In this document: one piece after another, positions 38,244 to 47,057 of the stretch
How positions within the stretch are numbered: position 1 is the first letter of the stretch
How the letters are laid out: each line of letters opens with the position of its first letter
Source of the DNA: Variovorax sp. 679
GTDB taxonomy: Bacteria > Pseudomonadota > Gammaproteobacteria > Burkholderiales > Burkholderiaceae_C
Assembly (NCBI RefSeq): GCF_003952185.1
Contig: NZ_RXFS01000002.1
Span: forward strand, 186,001-250,000
Direction of reading: 5' to 3'
DNA length: 64,000 nt
The notes under the pieces: generated by a model
Told to the model about the DNA's origin: nothing
Database searches by the model: none
What the model saw: only the letters and a program-made list of their open reading frames with translations
Program-made: the position numbers and the translations under genes

Positions 38244-38639
38244 TTGCTATTCGGCTCGCGGTGGGTGGATGGACTGGTTCGTATCGACAAAAATGCGATG
38301 CGTCCCACGTCAGGGTCCATCGCTGGAGCGCCGGTCTCATTGGCACTCAATTACAGGAATGCTGGAATGTACGGAGTTGTTTACATTTCAGATGCACTGC
38401 AGCAATCTGCAAAACCGCCTCTGATGATTTAGTTCACAAAATTTTCAAAAAGGTGTCTTCTTTTCGAAATCTGAAACCTCGAGAAGCCCTTGAAACGGGG
38501 TTCCAACTAAGATCCGGCATGCCTTCAAGTTGCCTCATCTGCAGCGAACTCCACCCATCACAATGCCTTCTGGCAAGCATTTGTCCGGCATCGCGCAGTC
38601 ATTCACTTTTGCCAAAAAAATCACGCCGACATTTAAGAC

Positions 38640-38655
38640 TGTGAAATTAATCACA
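38640..38655. promoter_or_regulatory. CRP-type site 1
   Basis: TGTGA-AATTAA-TCACA is a perfect match to the CRP core TGTGA-N6-TCACA, centred about 84 bases before the DUF2827 copy 3 ATG. Confidence 0.55.
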
Positions 38656-38672
38656 ACTCAAAAATCAAATCC

Positions 38673-38688
38673 CGTGATTTTTCTCACG
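38673..38688. promoter_or_regulatory. CRP-type site 2
   Basis: CGTGA-TTTTTC-TCACG keeps the GTGA-N6-TCAC core. Its centre is 33 bases (three helical turns) from that of site 1, so both would lie on the same DNA face. Confidence 0.45.
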
Positions 38689-38731
38689 CAAATAGCTCAC
38701 CCTCGGTAATTAACATTTAAGAAACAATTCG

Positions 38732-39868
38732 ATGTCCAACGCCCCCAGGCTCCGAATCGGAATCACCATCGGCCTTCACCACGAGGCCGAAACCCTTTGG
38801 AACAACGGCATCAAGCAGAACGCCGTGTTCCTGGCGGAGGCGTTGAAACACTGTCCCGGCGTTGCCTCGGTCGTACTGGTAAACACCACGACCGTTCCGA
38901 TCACGCCCGCCCTGCCATGGGACCTGACCCGGTGGCCTACGGTGAACTTCGAGGCGGCCAAGGACAGCGTCGACGTGCTGATCGAACTCGGCGGCCAGAT
39001 CGATCCGGCGCAGACCGACTACCTGAAGCGCCGCGGCGCCCGGCTGGTGTCGTACTGCTGCGGCTTCGAATACGTGCACGCCATGGAGTCGATGCTGTTC
39101 AGCAAGCCGCTCTGGGGCCAGAACCTGTTCGTGAACCAGCGCTACGACGACATCTGGATGGTTCCGCAGGTGGCGAACATCAGCCAGCCCTACTTCGAGG
39201 TGCTGCGCCGCGCCGAGGCGCGCGCCGTGCCCTTCGTCTGGAGCCCGGTGTTCCTCGACGAGCGCACGCGCGCCCTGCCCGGTGCCGGCGTCTACCAGCC
39301 GCACGCAGGAGCGCGCCGGCTCAGCGTGATGGAGCCGAACATCAACGTGGTGAAGTTCTGCCTCTATCCGGTGCTGATCGCCGAGCTGGCCTACCGGTCG
39401 CGCCCCGAGGCCATCGCACTGCTGCAGGTCACCAATGCCGAGCGGCTGGCCAGGGAGAACATGGAGTTCATCACGCTGATGAACCAGCTGGACCTGGTCC
39501 GCGAGCACAAGGCGGTGTTCCTGGGCCGGCACGAAACGCCGGTGTTCCTGGCGCAGAACACCGACATCGTGGTCTCCCACCAGTGGGAGAACCCGCTGAA
39601 CTACTTCTACCTGGAGACCTGCTGGCAGGGCTACCCGCTGGTGCACAACGCGCACCTGTGCGCGGACCTCGGCTACTACTACCAGGGCAACGATGTGGCC
39701 GGCGGCAGCGCCCGCGTGCTCGAGGCCATCGACACGCACGACGCCAACGCGGCAAACTACCGCTCACGCCAACGCACCCTGATCGACCGCTACCTCCCCG
39801 GCAACGCCGCGGCCACCGGGGTCTACAACAACCTGCTGCTCGACCTGATGCAGCGCCCCGCCCGCTAG
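38732..39868 (+). CDS. DUF2827 protein, putative glycosyltransferase (copy 3)
   Basis: 378 residues, divergent from the adhesin gene. It carries the same three family blocks: TLWNNGIKQNAVFLAEAL near residue 20, VMEPNINVVKFCLYPVL in the centre and SHQWENPLNYFYLETCWQGY followed by PLVHNA and GYYYQGND near 280. There is no signal peptide, so it acts in the cytosol. It starts the plus-strand half of the adhesin locus and is followed after 16 bases by a DxD glycosyltransferase gene, which strengthens the inference that DUF2827 proteins transfer sugars. The AT-rich upstream region with two CRP-type palindromes probably controls it. Confidence 0.75.
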   Translation: MSNAPRLRIGITIGLHHEAETLWNNGIKQNAVFLAEALKHCPGVASVVLVNTTTVPITPALPWDLTRWPTVNFEAAKDSVDVLIELGGQIDPAQTDYLKRRGARLVSYCCGFEYVHAMESMLFSKPLWGQNLFVNQRYDDIWMVPQVANISQPYFEVLRRAEARAVPFVWSPVFLDERTRALPGAGVYQPHAGARRLSVMEPNINVVKFCLYPVLIAELAYRSRPEAIALLQVTNAERLARENMEFITLMNQLDLVREHKAVFLGRHETPVFLAQNTDIVVSHQWENPLNYFYLETCWQGYPLVHNAHLCADLGYYYQGNDVAGGSARVLEAIDTHDANAANYRSRQRTLIDRYLPGNAAATGVYNNLLLDLMQRPAR

Positions 39869-39884
39869 GCGCACGGAACCCGAC

Positions 39885-40745
39885 ATGCTTGACCCGTCCG
39901 AACTCCGGCAATTCTTCCCCGTGATCGTGACGCCGAGTCACGACGGCAAGTTCTTCCAGAACTACGTCACCTCGATGCTGAACTTCACCGTGCAGGCCGA
40001 GCGCGCCGGCATGCGGATGCAGGTGCTGATGCACCAGGGCGAGAGCCTGGTCACGCGCGCGCGGAACAACTGCGTGGCCCAGTTCCTCGCCAACCCGCAG
40101 TGGACGCACCTGTTCTGGATCGATGCCGACATCGGCTTCTCGGCGCAGGCGGCCTTTCGCCTGCTGCTGTCGGGCTACGACGTCGCGGCCGGCGTCTATC
40201 CGCTCAAGCGCGACAACTGGCCCGACGGCGGCGTGGCCGAAGGCACCACGCAGCAGCTGTTCGAGGCCACCTTCACGCGCTACACGGTCAACGCCAAGGC
40301 ATCGGAGACCACGTCGCGGGTCGAGCTCGATGTGCAGCCCGACGGCTTCATGAAGATGACCGAGGCGCCGACCGGCTTCATGGTGATCAGGCGCGCCGTG
40401 TTCGAGCGGCTCATGGCGAGCTACCCCGATCTCAACTACGTGCCCGACAGCATCGGCGAGGCAGACCAGGGGCTGCACTACCGCTTCTTCGACGTGATGG
40501 TCGACCCCGTCACCCGCCGCTACCTGTCGGAAGACTACGGCTTCTGCCGGTTGTGGTCGGGGCTGGGCGAATCGATCTACATCGACGCCAACTCCAACCT
40601 GTCGCACCAGGGCGCCAAGCTGTACCGCGGCGACTTCGCGAACTCGCTGCTGACTGCGCTGCCGCACGCGGTCGGCGGCCCGGCTGGCGCGACGATGGTG
40701 CTCGCGGGCCGGGAGTACCTGCAGCCCAACCAGCCACCGCTCTGA
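39885..40745 (+). CDS. GT-A-type glycosyltransferase
   Basis: 286 residues, no signal peptide. The N-terminus PVIVTPSHDGKF and the block WTHLFWIDADIGF with a DxD at residues 80-82 are typical of GT-A enzymes that bind a nucleotide sugar through a metal; SLVTRARNNCVAQFL (residues 54-68) precedes it as in Anp1-like or small family-2-like transferases. Donor and acceptor are unknown. It is 16 bases after DUF2827 copy 3 and ends at a strong terminator, so the two form a short operon divergent from the adhesin. I infer that it extends or starts a glycan on the adhesin. Confidence 0.75.
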   Translation: MLDPSELRQFFPVIVTPSHDGKFFQNYVTSMLNFTVQAERAGMRMQVLMHQGESLVTRARNNCVAQFLANPQWTHLFWIDADIGFSAQAAFRLLLSGYDVAAGVYPLKRDNWPDGGVAEGTTQQLFEATFTRYTVNAKASETTSRVELDVQPDGFMKMTEAPTGFMVIRRAVFERLMASYPDLNYVPDSIGEADQGLHYRFFDVMVDPVTRRYLSEDYGFCRLWSGLGESIYIDANSNLSHQGAKLYRGDFANSLLTALPHAVGGPAGATMVLAGREYLQPNQPPL

Positions 40746-40753
40746 AAAAGAAA

Positions 40754-40775
40754 AAGCCCCGCCGAAGCGGGGCTT
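40754..40775. terminator. Bidirectional terminator between the glycosyltransferase gene and acnB
   Basis: AAGCCCCGC-CGAA-GCGGGGCTT is a perfect nine-base stem with a tetraloop, flanked by A-rich sequence on the left and GTTTC on the right. It fits termination for both convergent genes. Confidence 0.85.
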
Positions 40776-40812
40776 GTTTCATTCAGGCGACCCGCAGATC
40801 GCCTGGGCCGGG

Positions 40813-43404
40813 TCAGGCCGCGACCGAATCCGCCACGCCCTTGTAGTCCTCGATCTTGTCGAAGTTCAGGTACTGGTAGATCTGCGAGCTGGCCGCGTCG
40901 AGCACGCCGGCGCTGGCCATGTACTCTTCCTTGGTCGGGATGCGGCCGAGGCGCGAGCAGATGGCGGCCAGTTCGGCCGAGCCCAGGTACACGTTGGTGT
41001 TCTTGCCCAGGCGGTTCGGGAAGTTGCGAGTGCTGGTCGACATCACCGTGGCGCCTTCACGCACCTGTGCCTGGTTGCCCATGCACAGCGAGCAGCCCGG
41101 CATTTCGGTACGGGCGCCGGCATTGCCGAACACGCCGTAGTGGCCTTCCTCGGTGAGCTGCTGGGCATCCATCTTCGTGGGCGGCGCGATCCACAGCTTG
41201 ACCGGGATGTCGCGCTTGCCTTCGAGCAGCTTCGACGCAGCGCGGAAGTGCCCGATGTTGGTCATGCACGAGCCGATGAACACTTCGTCGATCACGGCGC
41301 CCGACACGTCGCTGAGCGTCTTCACGTCATCGGGGTCGTTCGGGCAAGCCACGATGGGTTCGTGGATCTCGGCCAGGTCGATCTCGATCACGGCTGCGTA
41401 CTCGGCGTCGTCGTCGCCCTTGAGCAGCTGCGGATCCTTCAGCCAGGCTTCCTGCGCGGCGATGCGGCGCTGCAGCGTGCGGGCGTCGGCGTAGCCTTCG
41501 GCAATCATCCACTTCATCAGCGTGATGTTGCTGTTGATGTACTCCTGGATCGGTTCCTTGTTCAGGTGCACCGTGCAGCCGGCAGCCGAGCGTTCGGCCG
41601 ATGCGTCGCTCAGCTCGAAGGCCTGTTCCACCTTCAGGTCGGGCAGGCCCTCGATCTCGAGGATGCGGCCCGAGAAGATGTTCTTCTTGCCCTTCTTCTC
41701 GACCGTCAGCAGGCCGGACTTGATGGCGTACAGCGGAATCGCGTTGACCAGGTCACGCAGCGTCACGCCGGGTTGCATCTTGCCCTTGAAGCGCACGAGC
41801 ACCGATTCGGGCATGTCCAGCGGCATCACGCCGGTTGCGGCCGCGAAGGCCACGAGGCCCGAGCCGGCCGGGAAGCTGATGCCGATGGGGAAGCGGGTGT
41901 GGCTGTCGCCGCCGGTGCCCACGGTGTCGGGCGTCAGCAGGCGGTTGAGCCACGAGTGGATCACGCCGTCGCCAGGACGCAGCGAGACGCCGCCGCGGGT
42001 GCTGATGAAGTCGGGCAGCTCGTGGTGCATCTTCACGTCCACCTTCTTGGGGTAGGCCGCGGTGTGGCAGAACGACTGCATCACGAGGTCGGCCGAGAAG
42101 CCCAGGCAGGCCAGGTCCTTCAGCTCGTCGCGCGTCATCGGGCCGGTGGTGTCCTGCGAGCCGACCGAGGTCATCTTGGGTTCGCAGTACGTGCCCGGGC
42201 GCACGCCCTGGCCTTCGGGCAGGCCGCAGGCGCGGCCGACCATCTTCTGTGCCAACGAGAAGCCCTTCTTGGTGTCGACCGGGCTTTGCGGCAGGCGGAA
42301 CAGCGTCGAAGCCGGCAGGCCCAGCGCCTCGCGCGCCTTGGCCGTCAGGCCGCGGCCGATGATCAGCGGAATGCGGCCGCCGGCGCGCACTTCGTCGAAC
42401 AGCACGTCGCTCTTGACCTTGAATTCGGCGATGACCTTGCCGTCCTTCAGCGCCTTGCCTTCGTAGGGGCGCAGCTCGACGACGTCGCCGGTGTCCATCT
42501 GGCTCACGTCGAGCTCGATGGGCAGCGCACCCGCGTCTTCCATGGTGTTGTAGAAGATCGGGGCGATCTTCGAGCCCAGGCACACGCCACCGAAGCGCTT
42601 GTTGGGGATGAAGGGAATGTCTTCGCCGGTGAACCACAGCACCGAGTTGGTGGCCGACTTGCGGCTGGAGCCCGTGCCGACCACGTCGCCCACGTAGGCG
42701 ACCTGGTTGCCCTTGTCCTTCAGCGATTCGATGAACTTGACCGGACCGCGCTTGCCGTCTTCCTCGGGCTGGAACGCAGTGCCTTCGCGCTTGTTCTTGA
42801 GCATGGCCAGCGCGTGCATCGGGATGTCGGGACGCGTGGTGGCGTCGGGCGCGGGCGAGAGGTCGTCGGTGTTGGTTTCGCCGGGCACCTTGAAGACCGT
42901 GATGGTCAGGCTCTGCGGCACTTCGGGGCGGCTGGTGAACCACTCGGCATCGGCCCAGCTCTGCAGCACGCCCTTGGCGTTGGCATTGCCCTTGTCGGCC
43001 TTTTCCTTGACGTCGTGGAACTGGTCGAACATCAGCAGGGTTTTCTTCAGGCCTTCGGCTGCGACGGCACCGACTTCGGCGTCGTCGAGCAGGTCGATCA
43101 GGGGGCTGATGTTGTAGCCGCCGAGCATGGTGCCGAGCAGTTCGGTCGCGCGGGCGCGCGAAATGAACTCGCTCTTTTCGGTGCCGTGGGCCACGGCCGC
43201 GAGGTAGCTCGCCTTGACCTTGGCGGCGTCGTCGACGCCGGCAGGCACGCGGTAGGTGAGCAGGTCCAGCAGGAAGGCGCCGTCCTTGGGCGTAGCGCTC
43301 TTGAGGAGCTCGATCGCTTCAGAGGTCTGCTTCGCGCTCAGGGGCAGCGGCGGGATACCGAGCGCGGCGCGTTCGGCAACATGGTCAACGTAGGCTTGCA
43401 ACAT
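40813..43404 (-). CDS. acnB: Aconitate hydratase B
   Basis: 863-residue main TCA-cycle aconitase. The N-terminal HEAT-like domain ([22 protein letters not shown]) is specific to AcnB; cluster ligands lie in [12 protein letters not shown] and CSLCMGNQ. The length equals E. coli AcnB (865). A GGAGAAAAG sequence precedes the ATG. It is the last gene of a minus-strand series mdh-tam-citE-like-exported protein-acnB, 89 bases after its neighbour, and ends at a terminator. AcnB is distinct from the AcnA encoded at 20100-22967. Confidence 0.97.
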   Translation of the reverse strand: MLQAYVDHVAERAALGIPPLPLSAKQTSEAIELLKSATPKDGAFLLDLLTYRVPAGVDDAAKVKASYLAAVAHGTEKSEFISRARATELLGTMLGGYNISPLIDLLDDAEVGAVAAEGLKKTLLMFDQFHDVKEKADKGNANAKGVLQSWADAEWFTSRPEVPQSLTITVFKVPGETNTDDLSPAPDATTRPDIPMHALAMLKNKREGTAFQPEEDGKRGPVKFIESLKDKGNQVAYVGDVVGTGSSRKSATNSVLWFTGEDIPFIPNKRFGGVCLGSKIAPIFYNTMEDAGALPIELDVSQMDTGDVVELRPYEGKALKDGKVIAEFKVKSDVLFDEVRAGGRIPLIIGRGLTAKAREALGLPASTLFRLPQSPVDTKKGFSLAQKMVGRACGLPEGQGVRPGTYCEPKMTSVGSQDTTGPMTRDELKDLACLGFSADLVMQSFCHTAAYPKKVDVKMHHELPDFISTRGGVSLRPGDGVIHSWLNRLLTPDTVGTGGDSHTRFPIGISFPAGSGLVAFAAATGVMPLDMPESVLVRFKGKMQPGVTLRDLVNAIPLYAIKSGLLTVEKKGKKNIFSGRILEIEGLPDLKVEQAFELSDASAERSAAGCTVHLNKEPIQEYINSNITLMKWMIAEGYADARTLQRRIAAQEAWLKDPQLLKGDDDAEYAAVIEIDLAEIHEPIVACPNDPDDVKTLSDVSGAVIDEVFIGSCMTNIGHFRAASKLLEGKRDIPVKLWIAPPTKMDAQQLTEEGHYGVFGNAGARTEMPGCSLCMGNQAQVREGATVMSTSTRNFPNRLGKNTNVYLGSAELAAICSRLGRIPTKEEYMASAGVLDAASSQIYQYLNFDKIEDYKGVADSVAA

Positions 43405-43493
43405 CTTCTTTTCTCCGGAAACTGATCTGGCGGGCGTGCGAGGCGGCCCAGGCGGTCAAGCAAGAGCCGCGCCGCACCCCGTGGTGGGTACGC

Positions 43494-44054
43494 TTACTTC
43501 TTCTCGCCGTCGGCGCCGTCGAAGAGAGCCTTGGGCGGGTTCTTCTTCATTTCTGCGGCAAAAGCGATCTGTGCGTCGGTCTGGCACTCGTCGGCGATGC
43601 GCAGGCCGGCCTTCTGGTTCATCAGCATCGACTTGTTGCCGAGCTGGAGCCACATGGCGCCGGCGCGCGGGTCTTCGAGGCGGATGGCGCCGGTGCGGCT
43701 TTCGACCGGGTGCATGCGGTACTTCTGGCCCTTGGTGCTCACGGTGAAGAAGCCGGGCTTCTTCTCATCGGGCGTGACGGTCACGTCGGCGCCGAGTTCG
43801 CACTGGGCCTTGCCGACCGACACGCGCTTGGCGACCTCGAGGTCGGCGTCGGTGAGGACGATGTTGGTGTCATCGCTGATCGGCGTCACTTCTTCCACGG
43901 CCTTGGCGGCCTTGCGGGTGACCTGGCGCTTCGGGGGAGCCTTCTTGGCTTCGGTGGACTTCGCGGCGGCCGGCTTGGCGGGCGCTGCGTTCTGCGCCAT
44001 GGCGCCGAGCGGCAAAGCCAGGGCCACAGCGGCGATCAGGGCAATTTTCTTCAT
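43494..44054 (-). CDS. Exported protein of unknown function between acnB and the CitE-like gene
   Basis: 186 residues. The N-terminal signal peptide has the sequence MKKIALIAAVALALPLGAMA with cleavage near AMAQ. A Lys/Ala/Pro-rich linker (about 22-55) leads to a folded part with two cysteines (AQCELGAD and DECQTDA) that could pair. The second half includes MHPVESRTGAIRLEDPRAGAMW, which I do not recognise as a known domain. It lies inside the TCA operon with gaps of 38 and 89 bases, so it is probably expressed with it, but an exported protein has no obvious task there. Function unknown. Confidence 0.75.
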   Translation of the reverse strand: MKKIALIAAVALALPLGAMAQNAAPAKPAAAKSTEAKKAPPKRQVTRKAAKAVEEVTPISDDTNIVLTDADLEVAKRVSVGKAQCELGADVTVTPDEKKPGFFTVSTKGQKYRMHPVESRTGAIRLEDPRAGAMWLQLGNKSMLMNQKAGLRIADECQTDAQIAFAAEMKKNPPKALFDGADGEKK

Positions 44055-44092
44055 GTGTGGGTTTCCTTGAGGCTGGGTTCGGAGGTTTCGTT

Positions 44093-45091
44093 TCAGGAGG
44101 CCGCGAGTGCGAACCAGGCTTTCGCCTCGGAGGGCAACGCGCGCCCTGTTGCGTGGGCACGCGTCAGAACCTGCCAGAAATGGCGGTAGCTCGCGCGGTC
44201 GTGCAATGTGCCATCAATTTGTGTCGGAGCCCAATCCGCGGCTGCCGCCTTTACAAGGATTTTTGTGGCAATTTGAATCTGAGACTCGTCGGGCGCGAAG
44301 GCCTCGAGGATGGGCCGGATCTGGTTCGGATGGATGCTCCACATGCGCGTGTAGCCGAATTCGGTGGCCGCCTTGCGGGCCGCAGTGCGCATCGCATCCG
44401 CATCATTGAACTCGGTGACCACGCAATGCGAAGGCACCTTGCCGTAGGCATGCGCGGCCGATGCGATGGCCAGCTTGGCGCGCACCACCAACGGGTGGCT
44501 GAACTGCCCTGCCGCGCCCATGCCGTCGGCCGGAATGGCGCCGGCATGCGCCGAGACGAAATCCATGAGCCCGAAGCTCAGCGACTGCACTCGCGGATGG
44601 GCGGCAATCTCGAAGGCGTTGTGCACCGCGAGTGGCGATTCGATGAGCACGTGCAGCGGCAATGCGCCGGCATCGGCGGCGTCGAGCGCGGCAACAGCCT
44701 GCAACACATCTGCAGCCGATTCGACCTTGGGCACCATCAGGTGGCTCAGGCGCGAGCCGGCGCGGCCGGCAATGGTGACCACGTCGCCGGCGAAGGCTGG
44801 ATGGTCGACCGGGTGCACGCGCACACCGACGCGCATGCCGGGCTTCGCGGCCAGCGCGAGCTCGGTGACGAGCGCGGCATGCTCGGCCTCGCCGCCCACC
44901 GGGGCGCCGTCTTCGCAATCGAGGGTGACGTCGAACACGCAGGCGCCGAACTCCCCGGCCATCTCGGCCTGGAGCGCGAGGCTCTTCTTCATGCGCGCTT
45001 CGACGCCGCTGTAGTGGTCGCACACGGGCAGCGTCACTGCGCCGGCCTGCGCGCCGAGCAGCACTTCAGCGGGGTGGGCCGTGGTCGTCAT
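44093..45091 (-). CDS. HpcH/HpaI aldolase / CitE-like protein
   Basis: 332 residues from the ATG at 45091, which overlaps the tam stop (ATGA). It is a TIM-barrel CitE-like protein: FDVTLDCEDGAP near residue 50, VRVHPVDHPAF, HLMVPKVESAADV and FGLMDFVSAH are the ordered motifs that bind Mg and a CoA thioester. No citrate lyase alpha or gamma subunit genes (citF, citD) are nearby, so it is not part of citrate lyase. Stand-alone CitE-like proteins include malyl-CoA and citramalyl-CoA lyases and malyl-CoA thioesterases. The position inside an mdh-acnB operon makes a side reaction of the TCA cycle likely. Confidence 0.85.
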   Translation of the reverse strand: MTTTAHPAEVLLGAQAGAVTLPVCDHYSGVEARMKKSLALQAEMAGEFGACVFDVTLDCEDGAPVGGEAEHAALVTELALAAKPGMRVGVRVHPVDHPAFAGDVVTIAGRAGSRLSHLMVPKVESAADVLQAVAALDAADAGALPLHVLIESPLAVHNAFEIAAHPRVQSLSFGLMDFVSAHAGAIPADGMGAAGQFSHPLVVRAKLAIASAAHAYGKVPSHCVVTEFNDADAMRTAARKAATEFGYTRMWSIHPNQIRPILEAFAPDESQIQIATKILVKAAAADWAPTQIDGTLHDRASYRHFWQVLTRAHATGRALPSEAKAWFALAAS

Positions 45092-45873
45092 GCCTTTTTC
45101 TGCGCGACGATGAACATGCGCGGGAAAGCGAGCAGCCGCTTGCCGTCGGTGCGGACGGGGTAGGCCTCGTCCACGCGGCGCTGGTATTCGGCGAGATAGC
45201 TCGCCTGCAGGTCGGCAGGCAGCCGGTCGACGAAGGGCTTCAGGCCGGTGCCGCGCACCCATTCGACGATGGAAGCCGCGTCGGCCATGCGGTGCTGGTA
45301 GATGGTGTGCCAGACGTCGACGTTCGCCGCTTGCGGCGCCAGCAGGTCGTAGTAGCCGCGCAGGTCGAGCAGCAGCGTGCGCAGCTTGTCGGCGTCGCCG
45401 ATGCGCTCCGCCCACGGAGCTTCGGCTGCCAGGGCGCGCATCAGGCGATGCGTGGGCTCCTGCCGGTTGTCGGGCATCTGGATGGCGAGCACGCCACCCG
45501 GGGCCAGCGCGTCGAACAGGCGCGGGATCAGCTTCTCGTGATCGGGCACCCACTGCAGGGACGCGTTGGCATAGATGAGGTCGGGCGCTTCTTCCTTGGA
45601 TTGCGGCGCCCAGGTCGCAATGTCGCTCAACTCGAAGCGCGCCTGCGGCAGGCGCTCGCGTGCGCTGACCAGCATGGCTTCGGAGTTGTCGGTTCCGAGG
45701 GCCTGCGCCTTCGGGAACCGGTTGACCAGCAGCTCGGTGGAGTTGCCCGGCCCGCACCCGAGGTCGACCACGCGGGCCGCCTCGGTCAGTGGCACCCGCG
45801 CCAGGAGTTCCTGTGCGGGTCTTGTGCGCTCGTCCTCGTAGCGACGGTAGAGCGCGGGGTTCCAGTCGAGCAT
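45088..45873 (-). CDS. tam: Trans-aconitate 2-methyltransferase
   Basis: 261-residue SAM-dependent methyltransferase. Motif I is [12 protein letters not shown] at residues 35-46; the start [19 protein letters not shown] and the later [18 protein letters not shown] and [10 protein letters not shown] are typical of Tam. Tam methylates trans-aconitate, a by-product of cis-aconitate and an inhibitor of aconitase, and so protects the TCA cycle. The gene lies 13 bases after mdh, overlaps the CitE-like gene and shares an operon with acnB, which fits this repair role well. Confidence 0.93.
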   Translation of the reverse strand: MLDWNPALYRRYEDERTRPAQELLARVPLTEAARVVDLGCGPGNSTELLVNRFPKAQALGTDNSEAMLVSARERLPQARFELSDIATWAPQSKEEAPDLIYANASLQWVPDHEKLIPRLFDALAPGGVLAIQMPDNRQEPTHRLMRALAAEAPWAERIGDADKLRTLLLDLRGYYDLLAPQAANVDVWHTIYQHRMADAASIVEWVRGTGLKPFVDRLPADLQASYLAEYQRRVDEAYPVRTDGKRLLAFPRMFIVAQKKA

Positions 45874-45886
45874 GCCGGGGTTTGCT

Positions 45887-46873
45887 TTACAGCAGGTGGG
45901 CGACGCCGGCGCGTTCGCCTTCGAGTTCTTCCAGCGTCTTGTTGATGCGTTCCTGGCTGAATGCGTCGATCTCCAGGCCTTCGACCAGCTTGTACTCGCC
46001 GTTTTCGCAGGTGACGGGGAAGCCGAACATCACGTCCTTCGGAATGCCGTACTGGCCGTCCGACGGGATGCCCATGGTGACCCACTTGCCGTTGGTGCCC
46101 AGGGCCCAGTCGCGCATGTGGTCGATGGCGGCGTTGGCGGCCGAGGCAGCCGACGACAGGCCGCGTGCTTCGATGATGGCGGCGCCGCGCTTGCCGACGG
46201 TGGGCAGGAACACGTTGGCGTTCCATTCCTGGTCGTTGATCATCTTGGCGACGCTTTCGCCGTTGATGGTGGCGAAGCGGTAGTCGGCGTACATCGTGGG
46301 CGAGTGGTTGCCCCACACGGTGAGCTTCTCGATGTCGGCCACGGCCTTGCCCGTCTTGGCGGCGATCTGGCTGGCGGCGCGGTTGTGGTCCAGGCGCAGC
46401 ATGGCGGTGAAGTTCTTGCGCGGCAGGTCCGGTGCGCTCTTCATCGCGATGTAGGCGTTGGTGTTGGCGGGGTTGCCGACCACCAGCACCTTGACGTTGC
46501 GGCTGGCGACGGCGTTGAGGGCCTTGCCTTGCGCGGTGAAGATGGCGCCGTTGACGGCCAGCAGTTCGGCACGTTCCATGCCGGGGCCGCGGGGACGCGA
46601 ACCGACGAGCAGTGCGTAGTCGGCGTCCTTGAAGGCGGTCATCGGGTCGCCGTGGGCTTCCATGCCGACCAGCAGCGGGAACGCGCAGTCGTCGAGTTCC
46701 ATCATCACGCCCTTGAGCGCCTTCTGGGCCTTCTCGTCGGGGATCTCGAGCAGTTGCAGGATGACCGGCTGGTCTTTGCCGAGCATTTCACCGGAGGCGA
46801 TACGGAACAGCAGGGCGTAGCCGATTTGACCAGCGGCACCGGTGACGGCAACGCGGACGGGTTTTTTGCTCAT
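45887..46873 (-). CDS. mdh: Malate dehydrogenase
   Basis: 328 residues, the size of the cytosolic-type bacterial Mdh found in beta-proteobacteria. NAD-binding GAAGQIG is at residues 12-18, the substrate arginines are in SRPRGPGM (about 92-99), D162 is in LRLDHNRA and the catalytic H190 in WGNHSPT. It oxidises malate to oxaloacetate. It is the first gene of the minus-strand TCA operon and is divergent from gntR, with a perfect 12-base palindrome in the shared promoter region. Confidence 0.97.
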   Translation of the reverse strand: MSKKPVRVAVTGAAGQIGYALLFRIASGEMLGKDQPVILQLLEIPDEKAQKALKGVMMELDDCAFPLLVGMEAHGDPMTAFKDADYALLVGSRPRGPGMERAELLAVNGAIFTAQGKALNAVASRNVKVLVVGNPANTNAYIAMKSAPDLPRKNFTAMLRLDHNRAASQIAAKTGKAVADIEKLTVWGNHSPTMYADYRFATINGESVAKMINDQEWNANVFLPTVGKRGAAIIEARGLSSAASAANAAIDHMRDWALGTNGKWVTMGIPSDGQYGIPKDVMFGFPVTCENGEYKLVEGLEIDAFSQERINKTLEELEGERAGVAHLL

Positions 46874-47005
46874 GGGAAGACTCCAGAAGGTAATGAAACG
46901 GTGTCGGCGCTCTCGTGGGGCGCCAGGGGTTCTGCGGGATGAAACACCTTCCCGCAGCGCGAGACCGGCCGCATTTTAAGCCGATTCAATGAGCCTCGTC
47001 TTATG

Positions 47006-47017
47006 TCTTATATAAGA
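47006..47017. promoter_or_regulatory. Perfect palindrome between mdh and gntR
   Basis: TCTTATATAAGA, preceded by a direct repeat of GTCTTAT (46998-47004 and 47005-47011). It lies 41 bases before the gntR ATG in the mdh-gntR divergent region, the usual place for an autoregulatory GntR operator. A TATAAG within it could also serve as a -10 element. Confidence 0.55.
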
Positions 47018-47057
47018 TATCCTCTCGGGGTCCGCCAAGGCGCACCCCACCGCTGCC

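Larger units (their letters stand above)
38244..38731. promoter_or_regulatory. AT-rich divergent promoter region of the adhesin locus
   Basis: 488 bases without a convincing gene between the adhesin start (minus) and the DUF2827 copy 3 start (plus). It is visibly AT-richer than its surroundings, most strongly at 38340-38460 and 38580-38731, which sets it apart from the GC-rich genome and suggests a nucleoid-protein-bound control region. Two GTGA-N6-TCAC palindromes lie near the plus-strand gene. Short open frames here have no start context or codon bias. Confidence 0.6.

Noticed and set aside
38236..38644. Small plus-strand open frames in the adhesin promoter gap
   Set aside because: No ribosome-binding site, no GC-rich codon bias as in real genes here, and composition that follows the AT-rich DNA.
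40774..43425. 883-codon plus-strand frame opposite acnB
   Set aside because: Shadow of acnB; it even crosses the terminator between the glycosyltransferase gene and acnB.
44093..45091. Citrate lyase beta subunit (citE) of a citrate lyase complex
   Set aside because: No citD, citF, citC or citX/G genes are adjacent, so only a stand-alone CitE-like function is supported.
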